Of a stretch of DNA of 42,554 nucleotides, positions 33,562-42,554 are shown piece by piece. The notes under the pieces were generated by a model that saw only the letters and a program-made list of their open reading frames with translations, had not been told where the DNA came from and did no database searches. This DNA is from Funneliformis mosseae. Its lineage: Eukaryota > Glomeromycota > Glomeromycetes > Glomerales > Glomeraceae. Position 1 is the stretch's first letter. Each line of letters begins with the position of its first letter. A program made the translations under genes and the position numbers. Where the stretch lies: contig CAJVPP010000172.1 in NCBI GenBank assembly GCA_910592005.1, positions 1 through 42,554 of the forward strand. Reading direction: 5' to 3'.

Positions 33562-33785
33562 GTGGTGTGTCAGCCTCATTACACTATCCTAATATGAATT
33601 AAATCTCACCCTCCATAAAGCAACGAATTTATTTTCACTTCACTTAAACTGTTGACATAGTTTGCTGGTTTTGTTACAACGTCTGTTAAGTTTCTACATT
33701 ACTAAATCTGTCAATAGAGTTACAAAACCATTTTTAATGCATATTGTTGAACATGAAATTGGATCCAAAGTGGTACATTCAGGGT

Positions 33786-35528
33786 AAGAGTATTATTAGA
33801 TATATGAAAATCTTACTTTCTGTAATTATCGTACAAGTGTTTTGGTACAACAAAATAAAATTTGATATCTTCTGACGCATCCTCCTCCCTAACTTATTAT
33901 AAAGTATTTTTAAACCATTCATCTTGATAGGGTGGATCTTTGCTATTGTTATCTGAAAAAGTTTGTTAGAGTAATGATGACGTCGATTGTTGGAAATTTT
34001 GTTCCACTTGTTTATAGTATTTTCCATCTTCGATCACACTAATATTACTTTTAAAAAACTCAAGTATTTCACTCTGCTTGTTAATAATGAGGTCTTCCTC
34101 TAAACCATTGAGTTTCTAAAGAATGTATTTTAAAAACTTTCCCATCACGTAGCATCTAATGAGCAATCTGTTCAAATAACATGCCCAATAACGAATTACT
34201 GATTCCTGCTTTTAAGCTTAAATTCGTTTCAGTATGCAATTTGTTCCTTATATCTTCCTCGAGTGTTTTGGTCACTTCTTGCTTAATAAAGTCAGAGACG
34301 AATCTTATGATTGACTTTATATAGGGTCTTTCATCGTGGCGATCTAGCATTACATCATTAGGAATAGTGGAAATAGTATCTAAATCCATTTCATTTTCGT
34401 CCTTTACTTCATCAGCGAATGGGAGATTTGTATAAATGTGAACGAGCTTATAGCTCATTTCATCTGTATCTGTTGATTCACCAATGTATTTAAATATATC
34501 TATGCTACACTTGTTAATTGTCTTTTCAAACATGTCTTAATAACCTTTATCATCAGCCTGTTCTAAAACGAACCTAGGAATTCCTCCCCACTTCAAAAAT
34601 AATTCTTCAACCTTTTCTTTCTCAATGTTATAAAAAATTTTATCCCTGCAATCATCGATCTCTCTTCATCCCCAAACTGACATGAACCGTACTGTTGAAA
34701 GTCCAAACTTGTCAAAATCTCTATAGAGATCCTTTCTAGATGAACATAAAAGAATTGTTCTTGCATTAGCTTTAACTGGTATCTTAGCATCCACAATGTA
34801 CCATGCATTTGAATTTTTCTGATATGATTCTATAATTTTTATGCAGAAAATACGAAAGATGCTATCCTTGTCAAAGATAAGCACAGTTTTTGAAGCATGG
34901 AAATCATATATAATTATTATATTTTTTTACGAAAGTAAATAAAGTAAGTAGTAGCCAAATAGCGTCTTTCTGATACCCAGATTACCGCTAATTCACAATC
35001 TTTTTTCATTTTCTTATCAAATGCGATCTTTGCCAAATCATGATAGCATTTACAAATGTAAATAATTGAAGTTTTATCTTCATTTTCTAAAAAATGGATG
35101 CCCTCAGACAGTTGGAGGAATTCTCCGCATTCAACATTTTTGTTCTTTAGTGCATTCCAAAATCTGTTTACGTCTTCGTCTGTATAAAAATAAAAGATTA
35201 GCGAGTTATGTTCGAGTTGACCAATTATTACGACACAAAGGTTTACCTTGATGTTCATCTAAATTGGGTTAGGAGACTAAAAGGGGCAAAGTTAGTTATA
35301 GGTCAAGACAATGTCATAATCAATCATTACAACGCAAAGGCGCTTACCTTGATATTTATTTAAATTGGGTTAGGAGACCAGAAAAGGCAAAGTTATTTAC
35401 TGAAAAGGATAGCAGGTCTTTGACGAGTAAACCAACTTACTGTTAACCTGAAAAGCTTTACAAATTTCTTCAGATGTGATATTCGGAAATAATTTTTTGT
35501 ATTCTTTAGCAAACTTTAGAAAGTTCAT
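33786..35528 (-). pseudogene. Crinkler/RHS-like protein, pseudogene
   Basis: Exons: 35528-35441 (start MNFLKFAKEYKK, donor GTAAGT, phase 1), a 12-base microexon 35258-35247, and exon 3 from 35179 (after TTTATACAG), phases consistent. Exon 3 has LENEDKTSIIYICKCYHDLA and a shift near 34920. A second block (34884-34666) has AWYIVDAKIPVKANARTILL. A third carries the LKWGGIPRFVLEQA signature near 34600-34560. Then comes a helical region (34533-34159) and a C-terminal block with ITIAKIHPIKMNGLKILYNK (33960-33900). This order matches proteins annotated as Crinkler family in Rhizophagus, related to RHS proteins; that class is thought to act in nuclei as nuclease-like effectors or in genome conflict. 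Three in-frame stops (34668-34666, 34539-34537, 34158-34156) plus shifts inactivate it. No secretion signal is visible. The family call rests on recall of motifs. Confidence 0.6.
35222..35400. repeat. Two 79-80 bp direct repeats containing a microexon
   Basis: The segments 35222-35300 and 35321-35400 are clearly related (shared TAAATTGGGTTAGGAGAC, GGCAAAGTTA and CAATNATTACNACNCAAAGG). Each contains the microexon region of the Crinkler-like gene. The copy nearer exon 1 has lost the AG acceptor (TTTAA instead of TTTAG) but keeps a GTAAGC donor; the other copy is spliceable. Confidence 0.7.
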
Positions 35529-35880
35529 ATTAATTTTATCGTAGCAATAAAATGAAGGAGTAAATATAATAAATAAAATGTAAAACGATATTTAGGTTTA
35601 TATATGGTTTAAAATTAACTTTCATCAAGCTTTATGAGCGCGTGATTTAAAATTAACTTTTATCAATGTAAGCACGTCTAATTTCATTGATTAAGAACAC
35701 GTTTTGTAAATTGTAAATCAGAAGTATGAGATTATAGAGAATTGATTAGATTCATCATGAGATATATTATATCAAATATTATCAAAATACATTATGACTT
35801 AGTTTTGTTACATTATAAATATTAAAAAAATAATAAACTCAATGTGGGCGAAACTTTATTGATTTTTTTAAATTTTAAAA

Positions 35881-36018
35881 GTAAGTGAACTAGAAAATAC
35901 TAGAGAAGTAAATGAAATATATGATGCTATTAAAGAGGAAGGGAGTATGTGGACTCTAGGCCATTTAATGCAAGTCCCAGCATCAGTTATTTCTTTACTC
36001 TCTCAAAAATATCTATAA
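35881..36018 (+). pseudogene. Short plus-strand coding relic, 45 codons
   Basis: An open stretch beginning SELENTREVNEIYDAIKEEG and continuing MWTLGHLMQVPASVISLLSQ to a TAA. Amino-acid use and local GC are protein-like against an AT-rich background. No start codon or domain is recognised, so it is probably a fragment of a multicopy gene. Confidence 0.3.
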
Positions 36019-36780
36019 CTAATTTATTTCTATCAATATAGCTAACTGAAAGATTCTCACCCCCATGCTCTTTTACTATTCTATAAATTATTTCACCCAT
36101 ATCTATGCCTATCTACAGTATATCACTATCACTTGCACAGACTATGTAAAATAATATTTCCCGCAAGAGAGAGGAAGTAATTTCGATTCTATAGAAAGAA
36201 TTCGAAGATTAGCAATGAGATATAAAAAATAATCATACTCATTACTACAATTCATTTTCATAACATTCCTTCTGCCTGAAATTTGTTGCTTAATATATTA
36301 CAATAAAGGTAATTCATCAGTATGATACTGCGCCAAGTATCAAGAATTCTGCACGTGAAGATGCTTAATTTTATTGCATCGATGATGCACATGGGAATTG
36401 ATTAGATAAGATAATATCCCATCACAGGAGGATTTATATTTGTGATAATGTACCAGTTATACATGTGATTATGGTCAGTGATTTTCTTGGTAAAGATCAA
36501 AATGCCAATATATAACAAGAATAGAGCATAGTTAAAAATCCATTTATTGGTCTGATTTTTTGAGACGATCAACATTAATCAGCCAATAAAATTCAATAAA
36601 TATTGTGTAACATAAAATTAGTTATTGAAATAAAAAAATTATTTCAAATATAATTATTAATTATAAATCAAAAATTTACATTTCAAAATCAACCGGTACA
36701 CAATTTTTAACAAATTTTGTTGAAATTTTATAATAATTATATAAGATTAAATTAAAATTAAAAAAGAATAAATCAACTTA
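36019..36780. other. Intergenic stretch, nothing recognised
   Basis: Mixed AT-rich sequence without a convincing frame on either strand. Confidence 0.3.
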
Positions 36781-37560
36781 CCTAATATCCTTTTCTTTAA
36801 TTCTATATCAATTTCAACTTCTCTTGATATAACTTCGATATTATCTAATTCTTCTTTATGATTTTATGTTCGAAAGTCTGTCTAATTATCAATATCTTCA
36901 ATTACTTGTAATCTTTGATTATAAAATTGTGATAATTCTTCAATTGAATTAGAAAGGTAATAAGATAAGTAAAAATCAATCACAAATCAATGATAATAAT
37001 AATAAATCATAGTTAAAATGAAAGTTACCTTCTGAAAGATCGTTATTACTTATTTTTAATAATTTAGAAGGAATAGTTAACCTTTGATTATTAACAAGAA
37101 GATTGGTAAGAGGTTCTTATATTCTATTATCATTGTTTCATCTTCGTCATCAACATAATTTTCACTGCCATCATTAACATCATTTAAATTATTTTTATTA
37201 GCAAAAGCTATTATTAATTTATCATCATCATCATTTAAAATTATATTGACAGGTTTTTTATTTTTCCTTTTGCTTTCGTTTAGGGAAAGTCATTTCTGAC
37301 TCTTGTATTTTTTCTTGCATTTCACCATTATTACTATTATTATTTAAAGCTTCACTATTGACAAAGTTATTTTTATTTCAAATTCATTTAGCGAAAACTT
37401 CTGATTTATCCTCCTTTTCTTTTGATCTTATTTTGTGAAAACTTTTACTTAAATTTCATTATCACTATTATCATTATTTAAAGCTTTGTTCTCATTCTTT
37501 TGACTATCTTTAATAGGAATCGTATCTGGGACTGAAATAGTATTTTGTTTTTTTGTTTAA
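36781..37560 (-). pseudogene. Low-complexity acidic/Asn-rich coding relic
   Basis: The minus strand gives Asn/Asp/Glu/Lys-rich segments such as SEALNNNSNNGEMQEKIQES, MTFPKRKQKEK and, in another frame, LNDDDDKLIIAFANKNNLND followed by GSENYVDDEDET. Stops and shifts separate them. They resemble acidic linkers near the N-terminus of transposon-type proteins in this genome, but low complexity makes homology calls unsafe. Confidence 0.3.
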
Positions 37561-38280
37561 CTTTGTAATGTTTATTATTTTTAAGGTATGATGGAAAGAA
37601 AGGTTTTATAGGTTAAGAAGAATTGATCGCAAAGTTATTCTCTTTTAAAATACAATTAAATTAAACTTTTTATTTAGACTTTTATATCAATAAATTGACT
37701 TTTATGGAATTTTATATTAACATAAACTTTTATCAATAAATAGAATAAATAGATAAATTAATAGAACAATAATAATAATAAATCAAAATAATTAAACTTT
37801 TATAGTAATAAATAGAAATAAATAAATACAAATTATAAAATTAGCTAAATTAAATAAATTTAATTTGCTTCAGTCTCCAAATTACTTTGCTAAATAGAAT
37901 ATATGCATTTTTCATATAACACATTTAATATAATAATATATTATAATTAGTTTAGTTAATAAGCTATTTGATATATTTGATTGATTTTTTTAAGAGTATA
38001 TTATGCAAAATAAAAGTAAAAAAAGTATAATAAAGTATATAAAGAAATTGTTAAAAAAAAAATGAAAATTTCGTTTTAAATTTTTAATTAAATTGCTTTG
38101 ATTTTAATATTTGATAAATATTTTAAAATCGTTATTCTTTGAATAATCAATATAATTATATTAGATAATATTTATAATACATTTAATATATCATCACAAT
38201 TATCTTTAGCACTATGAAAGAATTTTTGAAACAGATGGTAAATATATTATATAGTAATATGAGTTAAATATTCTTTTCTC
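37561..38280. other. AT-rich spacer, nothing recognised
   Basis: Near-pure A/T low-complexity sequence between the acidic relic and the plus-strand transposase. Confidence 0.4.
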
Positions 38281-41200
38281 ATGATATTTTTACTTTTCTT
38301 TTTAGAAGATATAGTTGTCAATGTAAATGATAATTATATTGAAACAAATATTTATGTCAAAAATAAAGAAGTAATACTAGCTATCAACATGAAAGTTAAA
38401 GGTAAAAATAATATAGAACTTGAGGTGAAAAATGAAGTAGCAAGCGAAAATGATACAGGATTTTATATAAATGATGATACAAGTGAATATAATAGAATAG
38501 TGACAGAATTTGATGAAAGTAATGAAGAAAGTAATAGTTACTGTAGTAATAAGGAATCAGATGAAGAAGTAATTGTTGATAAGCCTTTTAGCAATGAATA
38601 AATGTCACAAACATTTAGTGAATTTGCATTGTATTTTAAGAATATTACCAAAACATTATTTTTTTTGCTGGATGGAAAAGAATTATATATGTAAGTTAGA
38701 CTTTTAAATTACTTGAAAATATTATTCTTAATGAATTTAAAAAGAATAACTTATATTATTATTATCAGCCACCCAAGTGTATGATGAATTGATAGATATA
38801 ATTTGTTATCTGCTATTCAAAGTTGATGATATAGTGCCAAATAGCTGACAATTTTGTAAATATAGATAAAAATTGCCTCTACTTCTAATAATATCCTATC
38901 AAATTAGCATTTTTAATAAGAAAATGCCATTCACATCTAAGAATATAGGTGAGGCATATTATTTATCTATTTCAGATATTTTATATTATATTTTAAATAA
39001 TCCTTCGATATTTAACAGTATGTACTTTGAGCTAGGTCAAGAAGTTGAAAAAAGTAGAGAACTTTGGCATGGAAATGTCTGAAAGAAATCTGTAAGGTTT
39101 AAACAAGCATCTGTTATAGTTGATCAAGATAAATTTTATTAGAAATTAAATTTTTTTTATTAATAAATATTAACCAAATTTTCTTTGTAAAAGTATATTA
39201 TCCTGGTAATTTCATAATATATAGAGAATTTAGGGTATTGAAAAAATTTGGTAGCATACTGGCAATTGTATAGCAAGATAAAAAACTAAAGATCAAAATT
39301 CAATGCGTTTTATTATTTGAAAATTTATCAAGAAATTTATAAAGTATTAATCGAAGAGATAGATTTTAAGATAGTGAACTTTAGTTTTTAAATTAGAAAG
39401 TAGACAACGTGATCATTATTATTAAACTACAAATGATTGTTAAATGCATAACAGTTATTATTTTTTATGATGATGTAATAAATCATAATACAATCAAAAT
39501 TCAGAAAATTCTTTACAAGTATAATGGATATTGGAAATTAAGGGATATCAAGTATTTTTATCAATATTCTTCAGAGTTCACTATATTTGAAGAATTAGCA
39601 ACAGGTTTTCTAACTTACAAATTATATATTGATCTCTACTTCAATGACTTTAGAATATTTTATAATATATATCATTCATTAAGTAGTATCAATATTCAGG
39701 TTAGAAATATGCTACTTAATGAAAGAATATGTCTTAAAACCATTTTGTACTTGGGATTATTCCTTTTGATAGTTTTTTTAATAAATATATCAAGCCTTTT
39801 GTTGCAGAAATAAAAGAATTAGAAAAAGTCAAAATTATGAATATTTATAGAAAGGTTATAACTGAAATTAAAAGTTGAAATTAATTACAAGAATCAAATT
39901 ACATTATGAAGGTAGAAATTGATTGTGAGGGTTAAAATACATTACGAGGATCAAAATCAATTACGATGGTTAAAATGTTGATCATATCTTAATAAGGCAA
40001 GCAGTTCTATATTTAGAAGTCAAGATTTCACAATTCATTTTTGTGTAATAACTAAAATTACCAAAAACTAAATTTTTGTGAAATGGATATCATCTAAAAA
40101 GAAAATAATCTGCATAGACGCATATACATGTAATATAAATAGTGATGAAATAAAAAACTATGGTCTTTTGTAAGTATGATTCACTTTCTTCACATCTTAC
40201 TATATCTATATCTGGCTAGACTAATTTTCTATTAATTTTGGTAAAATATATTTATCTATTTCACATCTTCTTTTCATTTAATTCTAGTGAAATTTATCTG
40301 TTTTATCTTCATTTTATTATTTTAACCCGAATTAAATGATTAATATTTAAATTTCCTTTTTAAGAGATTTATAACACCTCAGTATAACATTTATTTCAAT
40401 TTTTACAAGAACAAAAATTTCCTTTTTTAGATTTGTATAATAACATATAATCATAATTCTGGTCAGCTTTATGTATTTTGACTCTCACAATTGATTTTAA
40501 TTCTCGCAATTAATTTTGACCCTCATAATTAATTTTAACTTTTCAAATTTTTTAACAAATAATCAAAATCAATTTTGATTATTCAATCATTTTAATTATT
40601 TTAACCATTTTAATTTCAGTTTTATGTATAATTACTACAGATTTATTATAAGAAAGTAATTTAGTTAGAATGAAACATTATGCTGCTAATAAAGGTTGCC
40701 AAACTTGTAATATAACAAAAATTTATTGATATCTAATAATATTGATTTAAAGCTAATCTCTCATTATCATCATTAAATAAACAAACAATTTGAAGAAATT
40801 TCTATAGATCAATAATAATAGAATGAAAAGCAATTGCAGCTGAATATGAATTGCATCTACAACTTTTAATACTTAATGAATTAAAAAGAGAAAAATATCT
40901 TCAATTATCACAAAATATTTATCATCTTACAGCTGGTAAAGTTCTAAGATTTCTTAAGATAACTATCAAAGCACTTTTACCAGAAGGAAAATTAGAATTT
41001 ATAGAATTTATTATTACTTAAAAGTCTTTTAAATATCTAAAAACTTGGCAAAAATTACTAAATCCAATTTCACATATTGATAGTTTTATGATGTCAGATT
41101 ATTTATAACTAATAATGATGTTTTCATTTATTCTTGATTGGTTCTTAAAGTATATATATTTTAAAGATCCAGAACTTTTATTATTTCAAAAATGAACTGG

Positions 41201-42530
41201 AATTAATTAAAGTGATTATACTGTAAAACTTTAGTTGAAATATTAAATAATAATAATAAAAACAATGGTAATAGTATTCAAGGATTCATTTACAAAAGAA
41301 GAATATAATGAATTGCATCAATGCTTAGATAATGAATAAAAGCTTTTATTACAGGTATTTTATTTAAGTTATAACACTAACTATTAAGTCTATATATATA
41401 TTTATTTACTAATTAATTTTATAATTTATTATATAACTTATAATTAATTATTTCATTTTTTTACAAATAATTAATTTTATTAATTTTTATATAATTTATA
41501 ATTAATTAATTTTTTCTTTTACAAATAGGCATTTAAAGATTTTGAAAATTTGCCAAATCTACATATCAACTTTTATCTATTATTAAATGCAAAGAATTAT
41601 ACAACATTATTGAATACAAATATTGGAATAAAAGAGATGATACATCAAATATTTAAGAGTATTGTATTATAAACAAATCTAAAATATTAGTCTAGATTTA
41701 TTAAACTATTATACAACATTATTTGCAATATGACATTTATTAGATAGTAGTATAGATTTACAATTTTTCATATCAAATAGTGATTTTATAAATCTTTCAA
41801 AATAATTACAATATATGATAAATGACTAGTTTATTACAAAAAATAATATTAGGTTTAGAGATGATATAAGTAAAAATATAATATATAATATTGAAAAATC
41901 TTTTTTTTGCATTATATAATATGAAAACATTTATTAGATAAAAACTTACTAATGAATTATTTTTGAAAGTTTACTTACCAGATGAATGAATTTTTAATAT
42001 ATTATTAAAGAAACACATTCTTCAAAAAGACGTTGAAAAATTTCTATTATTAAATATTCAAGCAGAATTGAAGTTATCTCATAAAGATTTAGATAATAAT
42101 TCTATAATACTTAACAACACGCTATTATTCTTTAAATATGCTAATTTTGATCTTATCAAAGAAAATAGAAATACTATTTTATGTCATTTACATATTAGAG
42201 ATGTTATATCGATCAAAATTGAAAAGGAAAAAAATTTTACAATTATAAAAGTAATATTCTGTTATTAACAAGAGAATAATCTTCACTTTGCTTTTATTAT
42301 TGTTAATTGGTTTGAGAATAAGAATCAAATAAAACTTAGTTGCCTAATATTCAAGTTACAAATAGCAAATAATTAGCAAAAAGTTTTCTTTATCAATTTA
42401 GTAAATACAATTAATACTGTACATTTTATTCATAATTGTAAAAGAGAAGAATACACTGCCTTACACTAAATTACCAAATTTTTTACTATATATAGAAATT
42501 ATATATAAAATTCGGTTTTTTTTATAATCA
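38281..42530 (+). pseudogene. KDZ-superfamily-like transposase, degraded
   Basis: A long plus-strand relic readable almost end to end. Acidic N-terminus 38281-38601 (SEYNRIVTEFDESNEESNSY). Then ISDILYYILNNPSIFNSMYF and RELWHGN (38960-39080). A 39409-39813 block with NGYWKLRDIKYFYQYSSEFT and NMLLNERICLK. KYIKPFVAEIKELEKVKIMN after a frameshift near 39775. After a 760 bp insertion, TTDLL-stop-ESNLVRMKHYA and GCQTC (40628-40710), which match the ADLPQGND and GCRTC motifs of KDZ-type transposases. Then LTAGKVLRFLKITIKAL, HIDSFMMSDYL, ENLPNLHINFYLLLNAKNYT and a 42068-42268 block ending near 42530 with HFIHNCKREEYTAL. An intron-like AT tract separates 41355 from 41529. Numerous stops and shifts remove activity. 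The superfamily call is from motif memory; Plavaka-like is the closest alternative. Confidence 0.55.
39860..40619. mobile_element. 760 bp MITE inside the KDZ-like pseudogene
   Basis: Perfect 12-base inverted ends: CTGAAATTAAAA at 39860-39871 and TTTTAATTTCAG at 40608-40619. Both arms carry repeats of the form ATTNATTNYGAGGGTYAAAAT, direct on the left (about 39880-39980) and inverted on the right (about 40480-40545). The centre is non-coding. The transposase reading continues on either side (…KVKIMNIYRK before, LCIITTDLL after). No unambiguous target duplication was found. Confidence 0.6.
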
Positions 42531-42554
42531 TGCAAAAAAAATTTTTTTATTAAT

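Noticed and set aside
1..42554. LTR retrotransposon, CRISPR array, rRNA or bacterial/organelle gene cluster
   Set aside because: No paired long terminal repeats, reverse-transcriptase motifs, regularly spaced repeats, rRNA cores or organelle genes were seen.

Overview
This window looks like nuclear DNA of an arbuscular mycorrhizal fungus (Glomeromycotina, most likely Rhizophagus or a close relative). The DNA is extremely AT-rich. Genes are split by short introns (about 65-180 bp) with GT..AG borders and CTAAC/CTAAT-like branch points. The gene content is typical of that genome: a small MATA_HMG-type HMG-box protein, a seven-helix membrane protein, a Crinkler-type pseudogene, a KDZ-like transposase, Tc1/mariner copies and PIF1-helicase pieces of Helitrons. 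I worked from translation and motif recognition alone; no database search was run.

The window has two compartments. Positions 1-14,160 are largely single-copy. They hold a TATA-driven HMG-box gene (7056-7307), a convergent minus-strand multi-exon gene of unknown product (about 8214-7588), a small Arg-rich protein (9701-9886, with its own TATA box), a three-exon seven-helix protein (12970-13911) and one clear MITE (4947-5052). From 14,160 to 21,600 there are no genes. Instead there are inverted-repeat elements: one with GATCTGA-rich ends (15272-16767), a hairpin element (17987-18433) and a tandemly doubled element (20271-21603), all in near-pure AT sequence.

From 21,800 to the end the window is a graveyard of broken multicopy genes. 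It holds two Tc1/mariner transposases in opposite orientations, a long minus-strand multi-exon pseudogene (29340-23770) interrupted by two Helitron-like insertions, a second unrecognised minus-strand family (31331-29740), a Crinkler/RHS-like pseudogene (35528-33786) and a 4 kb plus-strand KDZ-like transposase pseudogene (38281-42530) split by a 760 bp MITE. Removing the first Helitron rejoins the host reading frame at an A^T site, as expected for Helitron insertion. Many stops in the relics look like C-to-T or G-to-A changes in conserved motifs.

There is no operon-like cooperation between genes. The biology here is a small regulatory and membrane gene neighbourhood beside a decaying transposon-rich block.
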